A stretch of 64,000 nucleotides of DNA from Thermoplasmatota archaeon (GCA_023488885.1 JAMDDH010000002.1:1-64000), one strand, 5' to 3'; numbered from the stretch's first letter, positions 50,323-60,251 are shown. Numbers and translations are program-made. The notes: generated from the letters alone by a model not told the origin.

Positions 50323-50421
50323 TCAACGGTATTCGGGTAAGGTCTTCAGAGACTTTGGACTTTAGTTAAATAAAGCCCTTATAGGCAGAAAGAATCTGGA
50401 TAATAAATTAGGTGAAAATAA

Positions 50422-51696
50422 ATGGCGCAGCAGAAACCACACGTAAACCTGGTAACAATCGGTCATGTCGATCACGGAAAGTCAACGCTAGTAGGAAGAT
50501 TACTTTTCGAGCATGGCGAGATTCCAGCACATATTATTGAAGAATACAGAAAGCAGGCCGAGGAAAAAGGAAAAGCTACATTCGAGTTCGCTTGGGTAAT
50601 GGATAAGTACAAGGAAGAAAGAGAGAGAGGAGTCACAATCGATCTTTCGCACAGAAAGTTTGAAACTGGCAAATACTACTTCACATTAATCGATGCCCCA
50701 GGACACCGGGACTTTGTCAAAAATATGATTACCGGAACCAGTCAGGCAGACGCGGCTATGCTTGTAGTTTCTGCCAGGGAAGGAGAAGGTGTAATGGCAC
50801 AGACAAGAGAACATGCTTTCCTTGCAAGAACTCTTGGCGTTCAGCAGCTTATCATAATCATCAACAAGATGGATGCGGTTCAGCCCCCATTCAACCAACA
50901 GAGATATGAAGAGGTTAAGAAAGATGTTGAAAAGCTGCTTGCTTCAATTGGATACAAAAACATACCGATGATCCCCATCAGCGGATATAAAGGGGACAAT
51001 ATAGTGAAGAAATCCGAGAATCTGAAATGGTACAACGGTCCAACACTTCTGGAGGCACTTGATGCTCTTAAGGTTCCCGAGAAGCCAACTAACAAGCCCC
51101 TCAGACTCCCGATTCAGGACGTATATTCTATCACCGGTATTGGGACTGTCCCTGTTGGAAGAATTGAGACAGGTGTCCTCAAGGTTGGAGATAAAGTAAC
51201 TTTCCTGCCTGCTGACAAGCAGGGCGAGGTAAAGACCATTGAAATGCATCATGAAAACATGCCCAGTGCAGAACCCGGAGACAATGTTGGTTTCAATGTT
51301 AGAGGAATCGCAAAGAACGACATCAAGAGAGGAGATGTCTGTGGTCCTGTAAGTTCACCACCAACAGTGGTCAAGTCATTCACAGCACAGGTTGTTGTAT
51401 TGAACCACCCTAGCGTTATCGCAAACGGGTACAAACCGGTATTCCATGTTCACACAACTCAGATTGCTTGCAGATTTGACGAGATTGTCAAGACACTCAA
51501 CCCGAAGGACGGTACAACGCTGAAAGAACATCCTGACTTCATCAAGACAGGAGATATCGCAATTGTAAAAATTGTGCCAGATCGTCCATTCGTAATAGAG
51601 AAAGTCTCCGAATTTCCGCAGCTTGGAAGGTTTGCCATTAGGGATATGGGTCAAACCGTGGCTGCCGGTCAATGCATAGAAGTTGAAGTAAAATAA
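50422..51696 (+). CDS. tuf: Translation elongation factor EF-1 alpha
   Basis: 424 residues. The GTPase motifs are GHVDHGKST (G1), DAPGHRDF (G3) and NKMD (G4), with switch [17 protein letters not shown]. They are followed by the two beta-barrel domains (from [20 protein letters not shown]). It brings aminoacyl-tRNA to the ribosome. The order EF-1A, S10 is the common archaeal arrangement. Confidence 0.98.
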   Translation: MAQQKPHVNLVTIGHVDHGKSTLVGRLLFEHGEIPAHIIEEYRKQAEEKGKATFEFAWVMDKYKEERERGVTIDLSHRKFETGKYYFTLIDAPGHRDFVKNMITGTSQADAAMLVVSAREGEGVMAQTREHAFLARTLGVQQLIIIINKMDAVQPPFNQQRYEEVKKDVEKLLASIGYKNIPMIPISGYKGDNIVKKSENLKWYNGPTLLEALDALKVPEKPTNKPLRLPIQDVYSITGIGTVPVGRIETGVLKVGDKVTFLPADKQGEVKTIEMHHENMPSAEPGDNVGFNVRGIAKNDIKRGDVCGPVSSPPTVVKSFTAQVVVLNHPSVIANGYKPVFHVHTTQIACRFDEIVKTLNPKDGTTLKEHPDFIKTGDIAIVKIVPDRPFVIEKVSEFPQLGRFAIRDMGQTVAAGQCIEVEVK

Positions 51697-51706
51697 GGTG
51701 ACTAAC

Positions 51707-52021
51707 ATGGCTTCCTACAAGGCTAGAATTTCCCTTAGTGGAACTGAGCACAAGATAGTGGACGTAGTTTGCAATGAGATCAAGGGAATAGCTACAAGGA
51801 CTGGAGTGGAAGTTCATGGCCCGGTTCCTTTACCAACCAAGAGATTGGTTGTACCAGTTAGAAAAAGCCCGGATGGTGAAGGTTCACCAACCTGGGATCG
51901 CTGGGAAATGAGGATTCATAAGCGTTTAATTGACGTTGACGCAGATGAAAGGACCCTGAGACAACTTATGAGGATACCCATTCCCGACGGTGTACAGATC
52001 GAAATCCAAATTAAATCCTAA
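51707..52021 (+). CDS. rps10: Small-subunit ribosomal protein S10
   Basis: 104 residues from the ATG at 51707; a GTG three codons earlier is less likely. [40 protein letters not shown] and [20 protein letters not shown] are the uS10 landmarks. It lies 10 bases after EF-1A and is co-transcribed. A T-run (TTTTTTTAAACTTTTT) follows its stop and can act as terminator before EF-2. Confidence 0.97.
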   Translation: MASYKARISLSGTEHKIVDVVCNEIKGIATRTGVEVHGPVPLPTKRLVVPVRKSPDGEGSPTWDRWEMRIHKRLIDVDADERTLRQLMRIPIPDGVQIEIQIKS

Positions 52022-52095
52022 TTTTTTTAAACTTTTTAAACACTGTTTTATAATGCTTTTCTATTACCAGATGTCATATTGAAAGATGGTGTAAT

Positions 52096-54300
52096 ATGGG
52101 TCGAAAGGAAGACAATATTGCCAAGGCAATGAAATTAATTGAGAATGCTCAGAGAGTAAGAAATATGGGTATTGCTGCCCATATAGATCACGGTAAGACT
52201 ACCCTCAGCGATAACCTGATAGCCGGCGCTGGAATGATGAGTGAAGAGCTAGCTGGAAAACAGTTGATGCTCGATTTCGATGAACAGGAGCAGGCACGGG
52301 GAATCACAATAAATGCCGCTACGGCTTCAATGGTCCATGAATCCCAGGGAAAGGAATACCTGATCAACCTGATCGATACTCCCGGACACGTAGATTTTGG
52401 CGGAGACGTTACAAGGGCCATGAGGGCTGTTGATGGTTGCATTATAGTGGTGGATGCAGTTGAAGGCGTTATGCCCCAGACTGAAACTGTCATTCGGCAG
52501 GCTCTGAGAGAAAGGGTGAAACCCGTTCTTTTCATAAATAAAGTTGACAGGCTCATAAATGAGCTAAAGTTAAACGGAGATGAGATGCAGAAGAGATTCC
52601 TCAAGATTATCACCGATGTTAACAGACTGCTTGGAAAATACGCCCCCGATGAATTCAAACAGGCCTGGCAGGTCAATGTTCAGGACGGGAGAGTCGCTTT
52701 CGGTTCAGCATACCACAACTGGGCGATATCAGTTCCCGCAATGATGCAGTACAATATCTCTTTTAAGCAAATTGCTGAATTGGTGAGAGACGGAAAACAG
52801 AAGGATCTGGCCAAAAAAACTCAGCTGCATAAGATTATTCTTGACATGGTTATAAAACACCTCCCAAATCCACTCGAAGCGCAAAAATACAGGATCCCCC
52901 AGATATGGAAGGGAGATGCTTCTTCGGATATCGGTAAGGCCATGGCAAACTGTACTTATAACGGGCCGGTCAGCATGATGATCATCAAGATAATTGTTGA
53001 TCCGCATGCTGGTGAAATAGCTGTTGGCAGAGTATTCAGCGGTACTGTCAGGAAGGGAACCGATCTCTACATAGTCGGGCAGGGAGCAACAAAATTCAAA
53101 GTTCAGCTTCTGGCAATGATGGTTGGACCTGACAGGATATCCGTTGATGAAATAGCTGCAGGGAATATCGCTGCCCTCGTTGGGCTGAAGGCTGCTATTG
53201 CTGGATCGACGGTGTCGTCAATCCCAAACATGGATCCATTTGAGCCAATGGTTCACTATTCAGATCCTGTGGTTACTCTGGCGATTGAAGCCAAACACAC
53301 CTCGGATTTACCAAAGCTCATAGATGTTTTGAGAAGTGTATCTAAAGCAGATCCGTCCATTCAGGTTGATATTAACCAGGAAACCGGAGAACACCTGATT
53401 TCAGGAATGGGAGAACTGCATCTTGAAGTGACACTATACAGGGTAAAGAATGATTACAAGGTAGAGGTCCAGACATCTGATCCTCTTGTGGTTTACAGGG
53501 AAACCATCGATCACGTAGGTGGGCCTTTCGAAGGTAAATCTCCAAATAAGCATAACAAATTTTACTTCGAAGTGGAACCATTAAACGAAGAAGTAATACA
53601 ACTGATAAAGGAAGGAAAGATCCCGCAGGGTTCCAAATTCAAGGACAAGAAAGCTCTTATCGAGAATCTCGAAAAGGCAGGTCTTGCCAGAGAAGAAGCA
53701 AGGGGCCTGGTCGTAGTCAACGGGAACAACATAATGACAGACGTAACAAAGGGTATACAATACCTTGACGAAACCATGGAACTGCTTATCGAAAGTTTCA
53801 CAGAGGTTATGGCTAGGGGACCGCTGGCTAACGAGAAAGTTTATGGAATCAAGGCGAGACTGGTTGATGCAAAACTTCATGAGGACAGCATTCACAGAGG
53901 GCCTGCTCAGGTTATTCCGGCTGGAAGAAACTCAATTTATGGTGCCATGACTCAGGGAAAGAGGGTCCTGATGGAGCCGATGCAGAAAGTTTTCATCAAT
54001 GTTCCCCAGGAAATCATGGGATCTGTCACAAACGAAATCCAGCAGAGAAGAGGAGTTGTAGAAGAGATGACCCAGGAAGGCGATGATCTCGTGATCGTTG
54101 CTAAAGTACCTGTTTCCGGAATGTTTGGTTTTGCATCCGCAATAAGGAGCGCAACAGGCGGAAAGGTACTCTGGAGCTCAGAAAACCATGGATACCAGAG
54201 AGTCCCGTATGAACTGCAGAAGGAAATCGTTGCAAAGATCAGGGAGAGAAAAGGTCTCAAATCAGAGCCTTACGATGAGGCCTATTATTCCCAACTCTAA
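52096..54300 (+). CDS. fusA: Translation elongation factor EF-2
   Basis: 734 residues. GTPase motifs are AHIDHGKTT, switch I EQARGITINAATASM, DTPGHVDFGGDVTRAMR and NKVD. The later domains include the segment LHEDSIHRGPAQVIPAGRNS, where the diphthamide-bearing loop of domain IV lies. It translocates tRNAs after peptide bond formation. A TATTATAATG-like box (TTTTATAATGC, 52044-52054) sits 45 bases upstream. The stop is followed by a T-rich stretch near 54339-54350 facing the converging lysA. Confidence 0.98.
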   Translation: MGRKEDNIAKAMKLIENAQRVRNMGIAAHIDHGKTTLSDNLIAGAGMMSEELAGKQLMLDFDEQEQARGITINAATASMVHESQGKEYLINLIDTPGHVDFGGDVTRAMRAVDGCIIVVDAVEGVMPQTETVIRQALRERVKPVLFINKVDRLINELKLNGDEMQKRFLKIITDVNRLLGKYAPDEFKQAWQVNVQDGRVAFGSAYHNWAISVPAMMQYNISFKQIAELVRDGKQKDLAKKTQLHKIILDMVIKHLPNPLEAQKYRIPQIWKGDASSDIGKAMANCTYNGPVSMMIIKIIVDPHAGEIAVGRVFSGTVRKGTDLYIVGQGATKFKVQLLAMMVGPDRISVDEIAAGNIAALVGLKAAIAGSTVSSIPNMDPFEPMVHYSDPVVTLAIEAKHTSDLPKLIDVLRSVSKADPSIQVDINQETGEHLISGMGELHLEVTLYRVKNDYKVEVQTSDPLVVYRETIDHVGGPFEGKSPNKHNKFYFEVEPLNEEVIQLIKEGKIPQGSKFKDKKALIENLEKAGLAREEARGLVVVNGNNIMTDVTKGIQYLDETMELLIESFTEVMARGPLANEKVYGIKARLVDAKLHEDSIHRGPAQVIPAGRNSIYGAMTQGKRVLMEPMQKVFINVPQEIMGSVTNEIQQRRGVVEEMTQEGDDLVIVAKVPVSGMFGFASAIRSATGGKVLWSSENHGYQRVPYELQKEIVAKIRERKGLKSEPYDEAYYSQL

Positions 54301-54355
54301 TCTATTTTCATCTCTTCAAATTCTTTTATTCCAGCAGTAATTTTTTTAGAACAAC

Positions 54356-55654
54356 TTATTTTTTGGATTTATTTAACAGGCGATCCGGGATCTTTGTGTT
54401 CCGTACGAAGTCCTCAAATTCGTCGCGCTCTCTCACCACATCAACTCTCCCATCAGAGAGCAGTATTTCCTTGGCTCTTGCCCGTCCGTTGTAGGTACTG
54501 CTCATGCTGCTAACGTAGGACCCTGATGTAAATACAGCTATGATGTCATCAATCTTGGCCTCAGGGAATTCACGCTCTTTCGCAATCCTGTCGGTGTTTT
54601 CGCATATCTGGCCTACAATCTCCTTTGTTCCTGACAAAGCCCGAGAAAGATCATTCGCCAGAACCATATGGTGATACGAGCCATACAGTGGAGTCCTCAA
54701 CAGGATATTCATGCCGATATCAGTGCCTACAAAGGTCTTTGTATACTTTTTGATGTTGGTCACCTTCCCCAGAAGAGCGGTAGTGTCTGCAGAAATATAC
54801 CTTCCGGGTTCAATCAATAATTCCGGTTTCCCGAGGCCGTATTGCGTACTTGCCTTTTCCAGATTATCTATAACGCTGCTGGCAACATTATCAATGTCGA
54901 GTTCTTTATCTCCGGGTCTGTATGGAACTCCAAATCCTCCGCCGAGATCAATGAAATCGAATTTAATGCCCGTTTTCTGGGAAATTCTACCTGCAGCATT
55001 AAAAATCTCCCTTGAAACGTGTCCAAAATGATCGGGAGACAGTACATTCGAACCAATCATTACGTGGATTCCAAATTTCCTAACGCCAATTTCACGGGCT
55101 TTCTCATATGCTTCCGCCGCGTAACTTTCCGGCATTCCAAACTTTGCGTTTGGACCTGCAGTGGTTGTGCCCGGGAATTCTCCCTTCTCTATGTTAAGAT
55201 TTATCCTGAACGAGGCAGTTTCCGGATGCTTACCCCTGAGAACATTCATTTGACCGATGTCATCAAAATTTATGGCAGCACCGATTTTCAAAGCTTCCAT
55301 CAATTCATCTCTGCTGGCATTATTAGGCGAGAACAGTATCTTGTCAACTGAAACCCCACAATATCTGGCTATATTCAGTTCATTAATGGAAGAAACATCC
55401 ATTCCCGATCCCTCGTCTCTCAGGATAGAGATCACAGCAGGATTGGAATTTGATTTTATTGCGTACCGGATTCCAAAGTGCGAATACAGTGACGAAAATG
55501 CATCATGTATCCTTCGATAATTTCCCCTGAGTCTTTTCTCTGAAGTAACTAAGAGTGGTGTTCCATGAATGCTGCACAGCTCGCAGAGATCGTGATTCTC
55601 GAGAAATAGCCTGTTATTTCTGTTTGTGAAGGGGGGAAAAATTAGCTGATCCAT
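54356..55654 (-). CDS. lysA: Diaminopimelate decarboxylase (LysA)
   Basis: 432 residues. The PLP lysine is in RYAIKSNSNPAVI, the phosphate-binding glycine loop in FIDLGGGFGVPYRPG, LLIEPGRYISAD gives a substrate/PLP contact, and CENTDRIAKER takes the place of the family CExxDxxxxxR. It converts meso-diaminopimelate to lysine. A TATA-like TTTATTTATATC lies about 29 bases upstream (55677-55689), so it has its own promoter. The rest of a DAP synthesis pathway is not in this window. Directly upstream are murein peptide and sugar genes, so it may also use diaminopimelate released from bacterial peptidoglycan (inference). Confidence 0.88.
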   Translation of the reverse strand: MDQLIFPPFTNRNNRLFLENHDLCELCSIHGTPLLVTSEKRLRGNYRRIHDAFSSLYSHFGIRYAIKSNSNPAVISILRDEGSGMDVSSINELNIARYCGVSVDKILFSPNNASRDELMEALKIGAAINFDDIGQMNVLRGKHPETASFRINLNIEKGEFPGTTTAGPNAKFGMPESYAAEAYEKAREIGVRKFGIHVMIGSNVLSPDHFGHVSREIFNAAGRISQKTGIKFDFIDLGGGFGVPYRPGDKELDIDNVASSVIDNLEKASTQYGLGKPELLIEPGRYISADTTALLGKVTNIKKYTKTFVGTDIGMNILLRTPLYGSYHHMVLANDLSRALSGTKEIVGQICENTDRIAKEREFPEAKIDDIIAVFTSGSYVSSMSSTYNGRARAKEILLSDGRVDVVRERDEFEDFVRNTKIPDRLLNKSKK

Positions 55655-55706
55655 CGCTGGATGAATATCAGTAAAGATATAAATAAATCAATCACGGAAT
55701 TTGGGT

Positions 55707-56810
55707 CTAATTCTCGTGAATTTTTCTAACGGTGTTTATAAGCAGCTGATCCACTATTTCACTTGCAGGTTTTCCAGTGTCGGTATAATTATTGACTGCT
55801 ATGCTGAATGATACCCCAAGTTTTCTGATGTAGCCTGACAGAGTTGAAACTCCATAAAGGCTCCCCGTTTTTGCTCTGATTTTGAATTGGGAAAGCTCTG
55901 ACAGCCTATTTCTCAGTGTACCCTTTCCCGGGTATGGCAGGTAGTCGATAAAATCATAATCCCCTGACTGAATGATTTTGTGAATCAGTTGTGATAGAAA
56001 ACTGGTAGGGACAGCGTTGAGTCTTGAAAGGCCGGAACCATCTGCAATATTGATTCCAGAAATATCGAGCCCCAATTCACCAAGAAATTTCATTATTATT
56101 CTGATGGAATCGTTCCAGTTGCCCCTTCTTTTCTGTATCGAATGAGAAAGGTATTTTGTCAGAACCTCGGTGGAGAAGTTACAGCTCACCTCTTCAATGT
56201 GATCCAGAATATCTCCGACGGTTTCCCTGTGGGTAAAGAGAATTTCCCCTGTCTCCACATCCTTCCTGTGGATACTCGGTCTGCCGTCACCGCCTGCCAA
56301 CTTCCACAACGACTTTCCCAGATTCTGGATCTGATCGGAGTGCGCCAGAGTACCATCTGAATGGCAGGAATCAGGGGTTTGTATCTGTTCACCTCCTTTT
56401 ATGTAGCAACCCTCGCTCAACGAGAATGTGGAGATACCACTCTGATAACAGAATCGTTTGTCATCTATGGACCATCCTGGCGCGTATCTCTTTGTGTCCA
56501 GGACCTTATCGGTAAATACCAGTCTGTTGATCTTTCTTCCTACTTTGCCAATAACATCGGAAATGCTGATGAGATCTTTTTGAGAGAATAACGGCATAGG
56601 TCCGCCACTGATTATGAGGGTATCGCCATGAATTGAAAAGATAGTCTCAAGTTCGTGGTTTTTTCCAAGAAGTTTGTAAATTGCATATCCGCTGATGATC
56701 TTCATGTTTGAGGCAGGCATAATTGGGATATCCTCGTTCATGGAGGAGATGGCATTACCATCACTGTCACGAAATGAATATGAGAGGAGGTAATTCATGG
56801 AATGGAACAT
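55707..56810 (-). CDS. S13 (PBP4/DacB-type) D-Ala-D-Ala carboxypeptidase-like enzyme
   Basis: 367 residues from the ATG at 56810; a TATA-like TTTATAAATT 29 bases before the fifth codon suggests ATG 56798 may be the real start. The three penicillin-binding motifs are present: PASNMK (Ser34-x-x-Lys37), SCN (209-211) in EEVSCNFSTEVLTKYLS and KTG (314-316) in IRAKTGSLYG. DGSGLSRLNAVP and PGWSIDD are further S13 features. There is no signal peptide, unlike periplasmic PBP4, so it would act in the cytoplasm, for example trimming D-Ala from imported muropeptides. Such an enzyme is unexpected in a wall-less archaeon. Confidence 0.85.
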   Translation of the reverse strand: MFHSMNYLLSYSFRDSDGNAISSMNEDIPIMPASNMKIISGYAIYKLLGKNHELETIFSIHGDTLIISGGPMPLFSQKDLISISDVIGKVGRKINRLVFTDKVLDTKRYAPGWSIDDKRFCYQSGISTFSLSEGCYIKGGEQIQTPDSCHSDGTLAHSDQIQNLGKSLWKLAGGDGRPSIHRKDVETGEILFTHRETVGDILDHIEEVSCNFSTEVLTKYLSHSIQKRRGNWNDSIRIIMKFLGELGLDISGINIADGSGLSRLNAVPTSFLSQLIHKIIQSGDYDFIDYLPYPGKGTLRNRLSELSQFKIRAKTGSLYGVSTLSGYIRKLGVSFSIAVNNYTDTGKPASEIVDQLLINTVRKIHEN

Positions 56811-56912
56811 CTTAAAGTTTAATTTATAAATTTTGAAAATAATGCTGTTTCCTCGTTATTTTTTAATAAAAGGGGTATCTCCCCATCAGTAGCAGGTGAT
56901 ACAGTGAACATT

Positions 56913-58139
56913 TCATCGTCTTTTCAGCGCATAAACGACTATCCCTGCAACTGCCAGTATGATGGGGACAGCCAGAATCGAAACTGAAAACATTTCGTTA
57001 AGTCCAAATACGGATAACCCAGGCTCGCCATTGAATAATGTCATATTTGCATAAGCAGTTCCGTTACTTCCGGTCGATTCAACTTCGATGTTATTGTTTC
57101 CTGGGAACATAGAAAGATTGAAACTTTGGGACGTGGAGACCACAACACCATTATCAGTCCACCTGTATGTGTAATTCCCGAATCCTACTCCATCCGGGAA
57201 TGAAGCGATCATCAGCATTCTGGCGCCACCAGAAGTTATTGTCTGCGATGAATTTACAATTGTATCACCAAGTATTCCCGTAATCCGGACAGTTTTCAGT
57301 GGCAGTATAGTCGGCATATGTATGTAGAGAGCTGAGACATTTTGTCCATTAAGCGTCAGGAGCCCATAAAAACTGATATTATTATCAGTAGCTGGATTAT
57401 ACTGCCACACGTTTGCAGGATCAGTCTGAATAACAGTTCCATTTCCGACATAAAGCGTTGCATGGCCATTTCCAGCTCCACCGTCAATGATCACGTCTCC
57501 CGGGGAGAGGAAATATGAAGGAAACATACTGTCGTTCGTAACATAGTATACTGAAGCATGAGGTGATCCATAATACGAGGCAGGTATGGGTTGATATCTT
57601 ATTGTCTGCTCATCTGTTGCGTTATTTGGAAAAACCGGAAGATCGTAGCCAGCAAGATAGTCTGCAAGCCTGTAAACTCCAACGATTCCATAGCTTCCAA
57701 CGAAATAATTGTGATCATATCCAGTTAGATTATCTCCGGGAGGATTCGAAGCAAGGGATGTGAGTCCACCGGAAATCAATGCTTCGGAGACAAAATGGGC
57801 GCAGTCCTCTGAACCATAATAGTCCAAGTTCTTTTGAAACAGCCTCGTGTTTGCTCCGGATGGATAGGATGATGAATGGTAGTATTTCTGGTCTACCAGT
57901 CTCGCGTAATTTACAGCATCTTGGCCATTGTAAGAATAACCAGGATAATAACCCGATGATACCTTATCGTATTGAATATCATTTAATCCCGTCGCATGTC
58001 CTATCTGATTATAGTTAAAAATGTTGAAAGATAGCAGTACCAGAGTTAGAACCGATATGAACACAACCAGCATTTTCAAACTGGAAATTCTGTGGATATT
58101 GCCCAAAATGACCCTTTTACCCATGTTGCTAACACCCAC
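56913..58139 (-). CDS. Surface-anchored amidase-like protein (Amidase_6/CHAP-type cysteine hydrolase fold)
   Basis: 408 residues from a GTG (ATG at 58124). An N-terminal hydrophobic segment (MLVVFISVLTLVLLSF) and a C-terminal membrane helix ending in KRR (VSILAVPIILAVAGIVVYAL) place the middle outside the cell. The catalytic domain has DAVNYARLVDQKYY, then GSEDCAHFVSEALISGG with Cys113, and NGHATLYVGNG with His226. This is the pattern of putative amidase/CHAP-like papain-fold hydrolases, in which C-(x)-N/H-F-V-S-x-A-L is the signature. A beta-sandwich with sequons follows. It could cleave bacterial cell-wall peptides at the surface (inference). Confidence 0.75.
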   Translation of the reverse strand: MGVSNMGKRVILGNIHRISSLKMLVVFISVLTLVLLSFNIFNYNQIGHATGLNDIQYDKVSSGYYPGYSYNGQDAVNYARLVDQKYYHSSSYPSGANTRLFQKNLDYYGSEDCAHFVSEALISGGLTSLASNPPGDNLTGYDHNYFVGSYGIVGVYRLADYLAGYDLPVFPNNATDEQTIRYQPIPASYYGSPHASVYYVTNDSMFPSYFLSPGDVIIDGGAGNGHATLYVGNGTVIQTDPANVWQYNPATDNNISFYGLLTLNGQNVSALYIHMPTILPLKTVRITGILGDTIVNSSQTITSGGARMLMIASFPDGVGFGNYTYRWTDNGVVVSTSQSFNLSMFPGNNNIEVESTGSNGTAYANMTLFNGEPGLSVFGLNEMFSVSILAVPIILAVAGIVVYALKRR

Positions 58140-58218
58140 TGTACCATATTAATCTCTCTGCTAATTCACTTTTAGTAATATGGCAATTATCAGCAAAGTC
58201 ATTTATGCTTCACAACAA

Positions 58219-59319
58219 TCAGAATTTCACGTCTTTGAGGCCATTGAAAGTTACCTTGCCCAGCGGGATCAGTTTTTTTGCACCCGATGCCCCAGAATTC
58301 GACGCCTTAAGTCTTGATGAAAGGTAACCAATCACCGCAAATGCGAGTGCTTCACGGAATTCATGAGGCACTCCCATAGAATCACTTACCTGAAATTTTC
58401 CGGGAAATAGTTCCGACAATCTCCCGGTAAAATACTTATTCTTTACTCCACCCCCAGCACACACAAGCTTGAGGCCAGCAGGAAAATATTTCCTGATGTT
58501 GCGTTCTATACTTCGTACAGTGAACTCGGCAAGGGTAGTTATGATATCCTCCGGGGGATAGTTTGAAAAAGATGGATTTCCAAGTATTTTTTCAAGATAA
58601 TGAGATCCAAACCTCTCCCTGCCACAACTCTTTGGCGGGTTTGCATTTACGAATTCATCCTCCATCAGTGTATTAAGAAGCTCATGGATTATCTTTCCTG
58701 AAAGAGCTATTGTTCCATCATGATCAAACTCCTTTTTGAACAAAATTTTCATGGCTCCATCCAATAGCATGTTTCCGGGTCCCAAATCGAATCCGGCTAT
58801 GTTTTCTCCAGTAAAGGAAACATTGGAAATTCCGCCTATGTTAAGAACGAGCAGGTCAGGCCCGAAAAGTATACTATCCGCCAATGGAACCAGTGGTGCA
58901 CCCATTCCGCCTGCGGCCACATCACTTGACCTGAAATCCGAAATGACAGGCACGTTCAGATAAACTGAAAGTGGTTCCACAGCACCAATCTGGAATGTAC
59001 CTCCATGGACACCGCCAGACTGCTCCGCATGATACAGGGTGTGGCCAGAAAAAACTGCAATTTCAGGCTTATTCTTCATTTTGCCTGCTGCCCGAATCAA
59101 CTCCCGTCCTAAATTCCAATGGGCACTGTTAACGGTCTTCAGAGATCCCTCACCGCTGTTCGTTAACAAAAGAAGTTCATCGCGAACATGTGGCATGAAT
59201 TTGTGGACACCGCTTTCAATTATATGAAAATGTATTCCTTCCATATCCTCTTCCAGATCGGCAATAACCCAGCTTATCCCATCCGTGGAGGTGCCTGACA
59301 TCATGGAAAGGATTCTCAT
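58219..59319 (-). CDS. anmK: Anhydro-N-acetylmuramic acid kinase (AnmK)
   Basis: 366 residues, normal for AnmK. The signatures run in order: MMSGTSTDGIS (phosphate 1), SDFRSSDVAAGGMGAPLVPL, NIGGISNVSF, AGFDLGPGNMLLDG with the catalytic Asp, PPKSCGRERFG, CAGGGVKNKYF, and PHEFREALAFAVIGYL. AnmK opens 1,6-anhydro-MurNAc and phosphorylates it to MurNAc-6-phosphate, the substrate of MurQ encoded 3.2 kb away. There are no cell-wall biosynthesis genes nearby, so the role is catabolic. Confidence 0.94.
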   Translation of the reverse strand: MRILSMMSGTSTDGISWVIADLEEDMEGIHFHIIESGVHKFMPHVRDELLLLTNSGEGSLKTVNSAHWNLGRELIRAAGKMKNKPEIAVFSGHTLYHAEQSGGVHGGTFQIGAVEPLSVYLNVPVISDFRSSDVAAGGMGAPLVPLADSILFGPDLLVLNIGGISNVSFTGENIAGFDLGPGNMLLDGAMKILFKKEFDHDGTIALSGKIIHELLNTLMEDEFVNANPPKSCGRERFGSHYLEKILGNPSFSNYPPEDIITTLAEFTVRSIERNIRKYFPAGLKLVCAGGGVKNKYFTGRLSELFPGKFQVSDSMGVPHEFREALAFAVIGYLSSRLKASNSGASGAKKLIPLGKVTFNGLKDVKF

Positions 59320-59339
59320 GTGAAACGTCTCTCAAAACA

Positions 59340-59400
59340 ATCGGACTCCCGAAAGCAGGGAGGGCTGGCAACCGGTCGGCCTCTCCATTGAACGAGGCAT
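59340..59400. other. Structured intergenic stretch between anmK and the NlpC/P60 gene
   Basis: Two clean hairpins occur in 60 bases: CTCCC-GAAAGCA-GGGAG (59346-59362) and GCCTC...GAGGC (59379-59398), with GGCTGGCAACCGG between them. It is more GC-rich than its surroundings. It could be part of the anmK leader, a small RNA or a mobile-element remnant. I cannot assign it. Confidence 0.35.
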
Positions 59401-59434
59401 AGGCTTTTGAATTTTGTCTGATGCATTTGACACC

Positions 59435-60142
59435 TCAAAGGCTCTTCTGGACTCTTCCAATTTTTTCGAATATTGAAAGCAGTTCCCCGGAATATTCGCT
59501 CTCGTCAGAGAGATCCGTCATGCTAATGGAGGCATCATAGCCGTTTGCGTGTATTATTATGTTATTTCCAAGATATAATGCGACATGATTCTTGAAGAAA
59601 ACAAGGTCCCCCGGTATCGCTTTTTCAAATCCCGGAACATCTGCAGTGAAATCCCTCTGCCAGTCCGCGTTGCGGGGGAGCTCTTTTCCGATGAATCTGT
59701 ACAGCCTCTGGACAAAGCCTGAGCAATCAAAACCGAAGTCGGAGGTACCTCCCCAGAGGTATGGTATCCCGAGAAAACTCCTTGAAAGATCTGGCACGGA
59801 AAAATCGAAGTTGCCAATTCCTGTCAATATATTCCTCGGGATTCCATATTTATCAACATCTTCTTTGCTGACATAAGATCCAAAGGGGAATCTGGCAGTT
59901 TCTGCAATATAACTTGCCTTTAGCTTATGCGTTCTTGGTTTTCCATTAACTATGAGTCTCGATTTCATGTATCCTTGAAGGCCGTCTCGCCCCTCTATGA
60001 GGGAATATTCAGAGTGTGAAGAGATTACTCTGACTTCCTCACCATAAATCAATTGTGAATCTCTTTCAGATTCGAATTTTGGTTCTTTCCGGATATCCGC
60101 AACACTAATTCCGACAAAATACACAGTAGAGTATTCCGACAC
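59435..60142 (-). CDS. NlpC/P60 gamma-D-glutamyl-diamino acid endopeptidase (YkfC/DppVI-like)
   Basis: 235 residues from a GTG, with no signal peptide. N-terminal bacterial SH3-like domains (SVADIRKEPKFESERDSQLI, EGRDGLQGYM) are followed by a NlpC/P60 domain: GIPYLWGGTSDFGFDCSGFV (Cys130), LPRNADWQ, AIPGDLVFFKNHVALYLGNN (His176) and His188. This order is that of YkfC and Bacillus sphaericus endopeptidase VI, cytoplasmic enzymes that cleave the gamma-D-Glu-diamino acid bond of free murein peptides. It would release diaminopimelate-containing pieces, which LysA could use. Confidence 0.9.
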   Translation of the reverse strand: MSEYSTVYFVGISVADIRKEPKFESERDSQLIYGEEVRVISSHSEYSLIEGRDGLQGYMKSRLIVNGKPRTHKLKASYIAETARFPFGSYVSKEDVDKYGIPRNILTGIGNFDFSVPDLSRSFLGIPYLWGGTSDFGFDCSGFVQRLYRFIGKELPRNADWQRDFTADVPGFEKAIPGDLVFFKNHVALYLGNNIIIHANGYDASISMTDLSDESEYSGELLSIFEKIGRVQKSL

Positions 60143-60251
60143 ATATTAACAATTTTCGCCGGAATAGTCCCGGAAGCAACAAACAATCAGCTTTCAGTTG
60201 CTCAATTGCCCGAATGCAAAGTTGTGATTCAAGGTCACGGGCTTAGAGAAG

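Noticed and set aside
60170-60220. AGCAAC/GTTGCT inverted repeat as an operator between the NlpC/P60 gene and glmD
   Set aside because: Only 6 bp per arm with a 16-base spacer and a single copy, so it is within chance expectation.
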